Shown one piece after another: positions 42,573 through 50,286 of a DNA stretch of 64,000 bases. Made by a program: the position numbers and the translations under genes. This DNA comes from Flagellimonas yonaguniensis (GTDB lineage: Bacteria > Bacteroidota > Bacteroidia > Flavobacteriales > Flavobacteriaceae), in NCBI RefSeq assembly GCF_029193885.1, contig NZ_JARFVB010000002.1, positions 186,001 to 250,000 of the forward strand, in the 5' to 3' direction. The notes under the pieces were generated by a model. That model worked only from the letters and a program-made list of their open reading frames with translations, was not told the DNA's origin and searched no databases. Within the stretch, counting starts at the first letter, position 1. The number at the start of each line of letters is the position of its first letter.

Positions 42573-44090
42573 ATGGACAAAAAGGTTATTCTAATGATTT
42601 TGGATGGTTGGGGAAAATCCCCAGATCCAAAGGTTTCGGCAATTGAAAAAGCCAACACCCCATTTATTGACTCGCTATATACCAAATATCCCGATGCCGA
42701 TCTACACACGGACGGAATGAACGTTGGTCTGCCCGAAGGACAAATGGGAAACAGTGAAGTGGGCCACATGAACTTGGGTGCGGGAAGAATCGTGTACCAA
42801 GACTTGGCAAAAATCAATAAAGCAGTAAAAGAGGATACCTTAAGAAACGAGAAAGTGCTTCAAGAAGCATTTGAATACGCCAAAGCAAACCATAAACCCG
42901 TCCATTTTTTAGGTTTGGTAAGTGATGGCGGTGTGCACAGTCACATTGACCATCTCAAGGCATTGGTCAAAGCCGCTGATGAAAGCGGGGTGGAAAATTC
43001 CTTTGTCCACGCGTTTACTGATGGTCGGGACGTTGATCCCAAAAGCGGCAAAGGCTTTTTGGTAGATCTTGACAACTATTGTGCCGACAAAAAGACCAAA
43101 TTGGCAACCGTGATCGGAAGATATTACGCCATGGATCGTGACAAGCGATGGGAGCGGGTTAAAATGGCCTACGATGTTGTAGTGAATGCCGAAGGCGAGA
43201 AAACCCAGAATATCGGAGAGGCCATGCAAAAAAGTTATGATGGTGGCGTTACCGATGAGTTCATCAAACCTTTGGTTTTAACGGATACCAATAACGAACC
43301 GGTCGCTAAAATCAAAGATGGCGACGTGATCATCTTCTTCAATTTCAGGACCGACCGTGGCCGTGAATTGACCCAAGCTTTGAGCCAACAGGATTTCCAT
43401 GAGCAGAATATGCACAAACTGGACCTGTATTACGTTACCATGACAAATTATGATGAATCCTTCAAGGACATCAAAATCATATTCAACAAAGAAAATATCA
43501 AGGACACTTTGGGCGAGACCCTTGCCAAAAACGGCAAGAAACAAATCAGAATCGCCGAAACCGAAAAGTACCCCCACGTTACCTTTTTCTTCAATGGAGG
43601 ACGTGAAGAACCTTTTGAAGGCGAGCAACGCATTCTTTGCCCATCCCCCAAAGTGGCCACTTATGATCTTCAGCCCGAGATGAGTGCCTACGATATTCGC
43701 GATGCCATTATCCCAGAATTGAAAAAAGGTAATGCCGATTTTGTCTGCCTCAATTTTGCCAACCCAGATATGGTTGGGCATACAGGTGTAATGGAAGCGG
43801 CCATAAAAGCTTGCGAAACGGTGGACGAATGTGCCAAGGATGTGATAACCGCTGGTTTGGAGAACGGCTATTCCACTATTGTAATTGCCGACCATGGCAA
43901 CTGTGATACTATGGTCAATCCAGACGGTAGCCCCAACACAGCACACACCACCAACCCAGTTCCACTGATTTTGGTGGACAATGATATAAAAGAAGTGAAA
44001 AGTGGTGTATTGGGCGACATTGCCCCTACCATCCTCAAATTATTGGGCGTTCCACAACCGGAATTAATGACCCAAAAACCATTGATATAA
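42573..44090 (+). CDS. gpmI: 2,3-bisphosphoglycerate-independent phosphoglycerate mutase
   Basis: Interconverts 3- and 2-phosphoglycerate in glycolysis and gluconeogenesis using two Mn ions; cytoplasmic. The 505 residues fit the family. ILMILDGWGKSPD supplies the first metal ligand. GNSEVGHMNLGAGR has the phosphorylated catalytic Ser near residue 61. FTDGRDVDPKSGKGF is the substrate region, ANPDMVGHTGV and IADHGNCDTMV hold the remaining Asp/His ligands. Start ATG at 42573, with its own promoter. The gene is followed 45 bases later by map, which also has a promoter-like motif. Confidence 0.97.
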   Translation: MDKKVILMILDGWGKSPDPKVSAIEKANTPFIDSLYTKYPDADLHTDGMNVGLPEGQMGNSEVGHMNLGAGRIVYQDLAKINKAVKEDTLRNEKVLQEAFEYAKANHKPVHFLGLVSDGGVHSHIDHLKALVKAADESGVENSFVHAFTDGRDVDPKSGKGFLVDLDNYCADKKTKLATVIGRYYAMDRDKRWERVKMAYDVVVNAEGEKTQNIGEAMQKSYDGGVTDEFIKPLVLTDTNNEPVAKIKDGDVIIFFNFRTDRGRELTQALSQQDFHEQNMHKLDLYYVTMTNYDESFKDIKIIFNKENIKDTLGETLAKNGKKQIRIAETEKYPHVTFFFNGGREEPFEGEQRILCPSPKVATYDLQPEMSAYDIRDAIIPELKKGNADFVCLNFANPDMVGHTGVMEAAIKACETVDECAKDVITAGLENGYSTIVIADHGNCDTMVNPDGSPNTAHTTNPVPLILVDNDIKEVKSGVLGDIAPTILKLLGVPQPELMTQKPLI

Positions 44091-44122
44091 ACAAACATTC
44101 CCTAAAATCCCTTGAATCAATC

Positions 44123-44130
44123 TATCTTTG
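44123..44130 (+). promoter_or_regulatory. Promoter -7 element abutting the map start
   Basis: TATCTTTG is an exact match and ends 5 bases before the ATG at 44136. Use of this promoter would give a leaderless or nearly leaderless map transcript. Confidence 0.45.
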
Positions 44131-44135
44131 CGGGC

Positions 44136-44954
44136 ATGATTAAAGTAAAAACAGCTGAGGAAATCGAGTTGATGCGTGAGAACGCTTTGGTAGTATCCAA
44201 AACCTTGGGCATGTTGGCCAAGGAAATAAAACCCGGTGCCAATCCACTGAAATTGGATAAAATGGCCGAGGAATTTATTCGGGAACAAGGAGCTGAACCA
44301 GGCTTTTTGGGTATGTACGACTTTCCCAACACCTTAAATTGGAGCCCTAACGCACAAGTGGTGCACGGAATACCCGGTAATGATCTCTTAAAGGATGGAG
44401 ATATTGTTTCCGTTGATTGCGGTGCGGTCAAAAATGGTTTCTACGGCGACCATGCCTATACTTTTGAAGTAGGCGAAGTAGCCGAGGAAACCAAAAAACT
44501 CCTCAAGGTCACAAAAGAATCGTTGTACATTGGAATCAGGGAGTTTAAACTAGGCAACCGTGTAGGCGATGTGGGCTATGCCATTCAAAAGTACACTGAA
44601 GACCACGGATATGGTGTGGTACGTGAATTGGTAGGTCATGGTTTGGGACGTGAGCTCCATGAGGACCCTCAAATGCCCAACTACGGCAAACGTGGACGTG
44701 GCAAAAAATTTGTGAACGGAACGGTTGTGGCCATCGAGCCCATGATCAATATGGGTACTAGGCGAATCAAACAGCTTAGGGACGGTTGGACCATACTTAC
44801 CGCCGATGGCAAACCAAGTGCCCATTTTGAACACGATGTAGCCCTAGTGGATGGAAAACCGGAACTGTTGTCCACGTTCCAATATATTTATGAAGCTTTA
44901 GGGATTAGCAGCGACGAAGAAGATGAGTTCCGTAGCGAGAAATTGGTGCTTTAA
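44136..44954 (+). CDS. map: Type I methionine aminopeptidase
   Basis: Removes the initiator methionine from new proteins in the cytoplasm; dinuclear metal enzyme of 272 residues. VHGIPGNDLLKDGDIVSVDCG carries the substrate His and first Asp ligand. GFYGDHAYTFEVG has the second Asp, ELVGHGLGRELHEDP the His ligand, and VVAIEPMINMGTR and FEHDVALVDG the two Glu/His ligands. I start at the ATG at 44136 (IKVKTAEEIELM). The in-frame TTG at 44112 would precede the promoter motif. Confidence 0.95.
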   Translation: MIKVKTAEEIELMRENALVVSKTLGMLAKEIKPGANPLKLDKMAEEFIREQGAEPGFLGMYDFPNTLNWSPNAQVVHGIPGNDLLKDGDIVSVDCGAVKNGFYGDHAYTFEVGEVAEETKKLLKVTKESLYIGIREFKLGNRVGDVGYAIQKYTEDHGYGVVRELVGHGLGRELHEDPQMPNYGKRGRGKKFVNGTVVAIEPMINMGTRRIKQLRDGWTILTADGKPSAHFEHDVALVDGKPELLSTFQYIYEALGISSDEEDEFRSEKLVL

Positions 44955-44974
44955 GTAAGTAGTTCTGATAAAAA

Positions 44975-45095
44975 TTCGTCAATTCGAGTGATTTTTGGGA
45001 GTGAAACGTACAAAAATTATATCGAGAATTGGAAAAAGCAGTACTCAATCCACAGTTCTCGATACTTTTTCCATAAGGAAAAAACTCGAACTGAC
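44975..45095. repeat. Nested palindromic intergenic element, copy A
   Basis: Outer arms CGTCAATTCGAGT and ACTCGAACTGAC enclose inner arms TATCGAGAA and TTCTCGATA, with unrelated spacers. A second copy with the same four arms is at 49671-49788. It fills most of the gap between map and the methyltransferase gene. Confidence 0.8.
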
Positions 45096-45152
45096 ATTTT
45101 ATTTGACGCATAGGTACCTCTAGGTTTACAACAGGCATTAATCATTTTATTC

Positions 45153-45920
45153 GTGTCAAAAATATTTAAATACTTCCTCAATCTAATCCCTAGACCATTA
45201 CTCATCCGGTTAAGCTATTGGGTACGTCCATTGATTGCCTTTTCCCTAAAGGGAGACAAGTTCACAGACCCGATAGATGGAAAATCCTTCAGGAGCTTTT
45301 TGCCCTATGGTTATGAGAACCCAAGGGAGAACGTACTCTCCCCCTCTACCCTCTCCTTGGAACGGCACCGTTTATTATGGTTGTATTTAAAGAATGAAAC
45401 CGAGTTCTTCAACGAGCCCATGAAATTACTCCACTTTGCTCCCGAACAGGCTTTTTACAAGCGCTTTAAAAAGTTGGATAATTTGGAATACACCACTACC
45501 GACCTCAATTCTCCTTTAGCTGATGTGAAAGCGGATATCTGCAATCTACCCTTTCAAGATGATTCTTTTGACGTGATTCTGTGCAACCACGTACTGGAAC
45601 ACATCCCCGATGACACCAAGGCCATGCAAGAACTCTACCGCATCATGAAACCAGGCGGATGGGGCATATTTCAAATTCCGCAAGACCTGAAAAGGGAAAA
45701 AACATTCGAGGACGACACCATTACCGACCGAAAGGAGCGCGCCCGTATTTTTGGTCAGTACGATCATGTCCGCATCTACGGAAGGGATTATTTTGATAAG
45801 CTTCGCAGTATAGGTTTCACTGTGGAAGAAGTGGATTATACCCATACACTTCCAAAGGAGACAGTTGAAAAATATAGATTGGCTAAGGGGGAGATTATTC
45901 CTTTTGTTTGTAAAGGTTAA
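45153..45920 (+). CDS. Class I SAM-dependent methyltransferase
   Basis: Methyltransferase of 255 residues with a Methyltransf_11-type core. LLHFAPEQAFYKRFKKL stands for motif I (an unusual form lacking the glycine-rich loop, typical of one branch annotated as hypothetical methyltransferases), then YTTTDLNSPLADVKADICNL and SFDVILCNHVLEHIPDDTKA (motif II/post II), and RIMKPGGWGIFQIP (motif III). It begins with GTG at 45153. The N-terminal LIPRPLLIRLSYWVRP is hydrophobic and may associate with the membrane. The stop overlaps the convergent lipoprotein gene by 4 bases. The acceptor is unknown. Confidence 0.88.
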   Translation: MSKIFKYFLNLIPRPLLIRLSYWVRPLIAFSLKGDKFTDPIDGKSFRSFLPYGYENPRENVLSPSTLSLERHRLLWLYLKNETEFFNEPMKLLHFAPEQAFYKRFKKLDNLEYTTTDLNSPLADVKADICNLPFQDDSFDVILCNHVLEHIPDDTKAMQELYRIMKPGGWGIFQIPQDLKREKTFEDDTITDRKERARIFGQYDHVRIYGRDYFDKLRSIGFTVEEVDYTHTLPKETVEKYRLAKGEIIPFVCKG

Positions 45921-47266
45921 TTAATTTGTATTCCGTTCAATTTGTCCAGTTTGGCAATTACACCCCAGTTTTGTTGATATTGTTCATCTCCTGTCAGTAT
46001 CATGAACAATTCATTTTTCCCTTGCAATAGATTAAGATTCAAGTTTTCGTTATCCACAAACACCCTTCCCTCTTCTTTTTTCATATCCATTTCCTTGTTG
46101 AAAACAACTTCATTGTTCAATACCACTATTAAATGCTTCGCATAACCAATATGCATACTTGCATCCTGTTTGGTCTCTGAATGAATAATCGTTTTCAATG
46201 CAACACTACCATTCATTTGGCTAATAAACCTACTGATATTGAGCAATCCATCAACATCGGTTTCCACATATTTCCATGTGGCACCATTTTCTCGAATAGA
46301 ATCCAACTGGGAAAGAATTCCATTTTCATTTTTAATAAATTTTGGTGAAATCTGCCATTTCTTAATGTAATTATCAGAAAGCACTTCTTCTCTATTGTTC
46401 TTAATTGACAAAGTACCATCTCCCAGATCCTTTATTGAAACATTGGTATAAAAAGCATCAAAAAATTGATTTCGCAGGCTAATATCCCCTGTTTTAACAT
46501 CTCGTTTCAAATCCACGGTCATTCTTGGAATCTCCATATCTTGGACATAAACAGAAGCTCGGTCCCCAACAACTATAATTTTGACATGCGACCATACGTT
46601 TGGATCCCACAATTCCCAATTCGTAGCAGTTTCCCTCAAAAAACTTCCTTTATACTGCTCTGCATCACCAATACCCCAAGTTCTTTCATTTACCAATTGC
46701 ACTTGGGCATTTGGGGAATATCTCACTCCTTTTTCTTCCAGTTTTAAGCGTAGACTATTGCTTATTACCCCCTTTTCCAAATAGTGTTCGATGGATAATG
46801 GGAATGATGCTATCTTCTCTTCCGTAAAGGTGGCACTTGCCTCATATTTTGGATAGTTGTACAATTGCCACGGCAAACTCCCATTAAAAATGGGTATATA
46901 TTGAAGTGCATCTTTTTTATTACTTGAATTTTCCCTCAAATAGATCAGTTCATAGTTTTCTTTGTCCTGTCCCCGGAATCCCAATCCCGGCATCACAAAT
47001 CCAATCACATCAAATTTAATTTCAAAATCTTTAAACTTTTTATTTTTGAGGTAAGCAATATGCCCCTTAGGTAAGTGAAGCGCCATTTTATCATTGTACT
47101 CTACCGTATCAATGGGCTGTTCGTTACCCTCTTTGTCCACAACATTCCATTGGAACTGGGCAAAAGGCAGTTCTTGTACTTGGTTGTCTTTTTTCTTCTT
47201 TTGTGCACATGAAGTTTGGAAGAATAAAGTGCCGCAAAGTAATAACATATAGATTTTTGTTCTCAT
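45917..47266 (-). CDS. LamG/concanavalin-like lipoprotein
   Basis: Predicted lipoprotein of 449 residues: signal peptide with lipobox (LLLCGTLFFQTSC) and a Lys-rich linker. The first mature domain reads like a DUF1080/LamG-type jelly roll (ALHLPKGHIAYLKNKKFKDF, GFVMPGLGFRGQDKENYELI, WSHVKIIVVGDRASVYVQDM, GDISLRNQFFDAFYTNVSIK). A second beta-rich part follows (VALKTIIHSETKQDASMHIG, LNLLQGKNELFMILTGDEQY). The family commonly binds or cleaves carbohydrate; no catalytic residue can be assigned. The ATG at 47266 is where the signal begins. It diverges from a membrane-anchored regulator whose C-terminus has a similar fold pattern. Confidence 0.82.
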   Translation of the reverse strand: MRTKIYMLLLCGTLFFQTSCAQKKKKDNQVQELPFAQFQWNVVDKEGNEQPIDTVEYNDKMALHLPKGHIAYLKNKKFKDFEIKFDVIGFVMPGLGFRGQDKENYELIYLRENSSNKKDALQYIPIFNGSLPWQLYNYPKYEASATFTEEKIASFPLSIEHYLEKGVISNSLRLKLEEKGVRYSPNAQVQLVNERTWGIGDAEQYKGSFLRETATNWELWDPNVWSHVKIIVVGDRASVYVQDMEIPRMTVDLKRDVKTGDISLRNQFFDAFYTNVSIKDLGDGTLSIKNNREEVLSDNYIKKWQISPKFIKNENGILSQLDSIRENGATWKYVETDVDGLLNISRFISQMNGSVALKTIIHSETKQDASMHIGYAKHLIVVLNNEVVFNKEMDMKKEEGRVFVDNENLNLNLLQGKNELFMILTGDEQYQQNWGVIAKLDKLNGIQIN

Positions 47267-47376
47267 TATATGATCTTTTTTAATTACTATTGATCGATGA
47301 TTTTTCAAATGTATTATTGAACAATCCTCTAAATGCAAACAGACTTGTTCATTTTTGTTCAAGTTCATTCATCATT

Positions 47377-48633
47377 ATGAACACTTCTGAATTGGAAGAT
47401 TACAAGAAACATATCGATCATTGCTTTTTATTGATTTCCAATAAGTTATCTCGAGGTCCCATAAAATCATGGGACACCCGTGACTTTCAGGCTCTGTGTG
47501 AATCCATACAGGAAGAAACGGGTATTCTATTGAGTATTTCCACACTAAAGCGTTTAGGCGGACGCATACATTATAAATCAAGACCTAACAGCAGTACTTT
47601 GGATACTTTGGCAAAGTACATTGGATATGATCACTGGAGGGCTTTTTCAAATAGCTTTGAACCTGCTGGACCAGTTGTTGTAAAAGACAAAAAAACAATT
47701 GGAACAAGCACATTCCTCACATACGGCACAGCTATTATATTCCTGATTTCGGTTGTTTTTTCCCATTCACTTTTACGGAACCGTGCCAAATATTATAGTC
47801 CAAATGATTTTGCATTTTCCATTAAATCCGTAGCTACAGGATTACCAAATTCTGTAGTCTTCAAATACAATGCCTCCATAGCAGATGAAAAGGACAAAAT
47901 TGAAATTCAACAGGACTGGGACAAAAGAAAAAGAGTGGTTGTCAACAAAAATGACAGTATCCTGACCAGTATCTATTATAGACCAGGTTTTTTTAAATCA
48001 AAACTGGTGGTCAATGATTCCATTGTTAAAGAAAAAGATGTTTTTATCCCATCCAATGGTTGGTTGGCCACTATCGAAACAGATTCCATACCCGTATACT
48101 TACATCTTGAAAATGAACTCTCCATAGACGTTGATATGTTAAAAGTCCATGGGATAAACCCGCATACCAGCAAAACCATTGTGGGGCTTTATCAAGTAAG
48201 GGATTTTGGGGAACTATATACTGATGAATTTGAACTGACGACCTCTTTTCAAAACAACTTTCAATCTGGGAATACTCCTTGCCAAGTAGCCCAACTGACA
48301 ATTATACATGAAGATGGGCCAATTGCAATCCCTGTGTGCAACAAAGGTTGCATTTCAGAAATTTCCTTGTTTGCTTTTGATAAACAAATAAGCGGAAAGA
48401 AAAACGATCTTTCGAATTTCGGTGTGGAACCTACTGACCCCATTCAATTAAAATGCATCTCAAAAGACCAAAAAATGGTTATTACAATCAATGGAAATCA
48501 TGCTTATACTTTTGATGTTGCAGAAACTAGAAGTAAAATAATAGGTGTTGGTTTTTTCTTTGAAGGAACAGGTTTGGTTCAAAATATAAGAATCAAAAAA
48601 AATGATAAAATTTTATACGATTCCAATAACTAA
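47377..48633 (+). CDS. Membrane-anchored putative DNA-binding regulator
   Basis: Protein of 418 residues in three parts. The N-terminal ~110 residues (TGILLSISTLKRLGGRIHYK, SSTLDTLAKYIGYDHWRAFS) match a DNA-binding-like module frequent in Bacteroidota regulators. A single transmembrane helix follows near 112-130 (YGTAIIFLISVVFSHSLL). The remaining ~285 residues lie outside the cytoplasm and are beta-rich, ending in a LamG-like pattern (KMVITINGNHAYTFDVAETR, GVGFFFEGTGLVQNIRIKKN). The layout suggests a one-component sensor that binds a ligand outside and acts on DNA inside. Start ATG at 47377. It faces away from the LamG lipoprotein gene, its likely target; this is inference. Confidence 0.8.
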   Translation: MNTSELEDYKKHIDHCFLLISNKLSRGPIKSWDTRDFQALCESIQEETGILLSISTLKRLGGRIHYKSRPNSSTLDTLAKYIGYDHWRAFSNSFEPAGPVVVKDKKTIGTSTFLTYGTAIIFLISVVFSHSLLRNRAKYYSPNDFAFSIKSVATGLPNSVVFKYNASIADEKDKIEIQQDWDKRKRVVVNKNDSILTSIYYRPGFFKSKLVVNDSIVKEKDVFIPSNGWLATIETDSIPVYLHLENELSIDVDMLKVHGINPHTSKTIVGLYQVRDFGELYTDEFELTTSFQNNFQSGNTPCQVAQLTIIHEDGPIAIPVCNKGCISEISLFAFDKQISGKKNDLSNFGVEPTDPIQLKCISKDQKMVITINGNHAYTFDVAETRSKIIGVGFFFEGTGLVQNIRIKKNDKILYDSNN

Positions 48634-48646
48634 ATTATAAATACCA

Positions 48647-49678
48647 TTACTCCTTTACCAAAGCTTCAAAACCTGGAGTGAAAAACTCTTGTGTCTCCCC
48701 ATTTTCATCCAAGTAAATGATATAGGCTTCCAACTCGTCATGATCTTCGAGCACTTGTTTTGTATCCTCGAGATCCATTGCCATAAACGAAGTCGCAAAG
48801 GCATCGGCAACGGCACAGGTCTTGGCCACCACACTTGTCGCGAGAACATTGGAATTTTTGGTATATCCTGTTTTGGGGTTGATGGTATGCACGTACTTCT
48901 CTCCCGTCTCTGGATCTACCCGAAACTTCCTGTAGTTTCCAGATGAGGCCATGGCCATATCCTCCAAGGATACGATCTGCTTCAGTTGACGACCTGTTTC
49001 CACTTGGGGGTCGTCAATTCCAACAGACCATTGTTTTCCAGAATCCAGATTAGTTCCTTTGGCCAATACTTCTCCGCCAACTTCCACCAAATAATTCTTG
49101 ATCCCTTTTTCATCCAGCATAGCTCCCAATCGATCTATGGCGTAGCCTTTGGCCACAGCATTAAAATCAAATCGGATGGAGGGATGCGTCTTTGATATGG
49201 TGTTATTGGAATTCAACTTTACCTTATCCCATCCTACATACCCCAGTAAACTATCCACGCGAAGGCTATCAAGCTCTATCTGCTCTCCCGGCCCAAATCC
49301 CCATGCATTGGCCAAAACGCCTATGGTAGGGTCAAAATAGCCGTTTGAGGCCTTGTGAACCTCGCTGGAAACATCAAAAACTTCCTTGAACATCTCATCG
49401 ACTACAATGGTGGAGTCACCTTCATTGATCTTGGAAATATCAGAAGAAGGGATGTAGGTGGACATGGACTGATTGAGCACCTGAAAAACAGAATCTATCT
49501 CCTGTTGGTAGTCCAACTCCTCATCCGCAATGTAAATAATGGAATAGGTAGTACCCAAGGCATTTCCCCAAGTTTGGTTTTTGACACTTTTCTTTGGCGT
49601 ACAGCTCAAAAACAATACGACCAATCCCAATAACAATACTTTATAACTCGCAGTGCATTTTGATGAAAAATTCGTCAT
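48647..49678 (-). CDS. apbE: FAD:protein FMN transferase
   Basis: Periplasmic lipoprotein of 343 residues that attaches FMN through a phosphoester to Thr in NqrB and NqrC. Signal peptide and lipobox LGLVVLFLSC; LGTTYSIIYIADEE is the N-terminal signature. IRFDFNAVAKGYAIDRLG and YLVEVGGEVLAKG are the FAD-binding segments. HTINPKTGYTKNSNVLATSV and ADAFATSFMAM hold the metal and catalytic region. The start chosen is the ATG at 49678, just before the signal peptide. That ATG lies inside a palindromic repeat; the frame stays open through the repeat to an ATG at 49840, so the start is open to revision. It is downstream of the nqr genes. Confidence 0.92.
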   Translation of the reverse strand: MTNFSSKCTASYKVLLLGLVVLFLSCTPKKSVKNQTWGNALGTTYSIIYIADEELDYQQEIDSVFQVLNQSMSTYIPSSDISKINEGDSTIVVDEMFKEVFDVSSEVHKASNGYFDPTIGVLANAWGFGPGEQIELDSLRVDSLLGYVGWDKVKLNSNNTISKTHPSIRFDFNAVAKGYAIDRLGAMLDEKGIKNYLVEVGGEVLAKGTNLDSGKQWSVGIDDPQVETGRQLKQIVSLEDMAMASSGNYRKFRVDPETGEKYVHTINPKTGYTKNSNVLATSVVAKTCAVADAFATSFMAMDLEDTKQVLEDHDELEAYIIYLDENGETQEFFTPGFEALVKE

Positions 49679-49788
49679 TTCGAGTGGTTTTTTGAACTGA
49701 AGGTCAAAAAAATGTATCGAGAAAAGAATTTTCTTAAATATAAACCTTGTTCTCGATACTTTTTCCTTCTGAAAAAACTCGAACTGAC
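49671..49788. repeat. Nested palindromic intergenic element, copy B
   Basis: It has the same outer arms (CGTCATTTCGAGT with ACTCGAACTGACG) and inner arms (TATCGAGAA with TTCTCGATA) as copy A at 44975-45095. It overlaps the predicted start codon of apbE. Confidence 0.8.
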
Positions 49789-49840
49789 GGTTTTTAGCCA
49801 TAATGGTATCTAAATGCTTTATGGGTATTTTATGCTTCAT

Positions 49841-50200
49841 TTATATTTCGATTAAACCTTGATAGTCCACTACATATTCCTCATTCAAATACAACGGCTC
49901 CGTCCTGTCCGATGCATTGGATAGACCGACCCCTGCAAAATAGGTCCTTGCCTCAAATTTCTCCGCATGGTTCTTTAAGGTACGCATCAATTCTTCATCA
50001 TATTCCCTTGGATTCAAGGGAAATTCCACATTGCGCACCACAATAAAGTGCAGTATCTTTTCCTTGAGACATACATACTGTGGGTTCTTTTTGAGCTTAC
50101 TGTTGATGGCCATAAATTCAAAACCATTGGCCTCCAGCTCGCGACCCACGATGTTCATCGCCAAGTTGTGCAGTTCCTGTTCTGTTAGTTCTCTTCCCAT
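49841..50200 (-). CDS. Conserved protein encoded between nqrF and apbE, 119 residues
   Basis: Soluble protein with no signal or membrane segment. The sequence (LTEQELHNLAMNIVGRELEA, GFEFMAINSKLKKNPQYVCL, FPLNPREYDEELMRTLKNHA, ARTYFAGVGLSNASDRTEPL) has mixed alpha/beta character. I know similar flavobacterial proteins that carry a Na+-NQR subunit F label only because of their position. I cannot give it a function. A terminator lies between nqrF and this gene, so it may have separate expression. The ATG at 50200 is preferred over an upstream TTG that falls at the terminator base. Confidence 0.82.
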   Translation of the reverse strand: MGRELTEQELHNLAMNIVGRELEANGFEFMAINSKLKKNPQYVCLKEKILHFIVVRNVEFPLNPREYDEELMRTLKNHAEKFEARTYFAGVGLSNASDRTEPLYLNEEYVVDYQGLIEI

Positions 50201-50203
50201 AGG

Positions 50204-50235
50204 CAACAAAAAAACCGATGCATGAGCATCGGTTT
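50204..50235 (-). terminator. Terminator of the nqrABCDEF operon
   Basis: Perfect 10-base-pair stem (AAACCGATGC with GCATCGGTTT) and 4-base loop, followed on the minus strand by a run of T. Confidence 0.88.
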
Positions 50236-50286
50236 GGTTTTATTCATACCTCTCGACAATGCTCGAGGTGATTCGCTATTTTGGTT

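Noticed and set aside
43278..43946. 222-codon open frame on the minus strand within gpmI
   Set aside because: Antisense shadow of a complete, motif-rich gpmI.
49671..49788. Palindromic element as an insertion sequence
   Set aside because: No transposase frame, no clear target-site duplication, and only about 120 bases long. Kept as a repeat.
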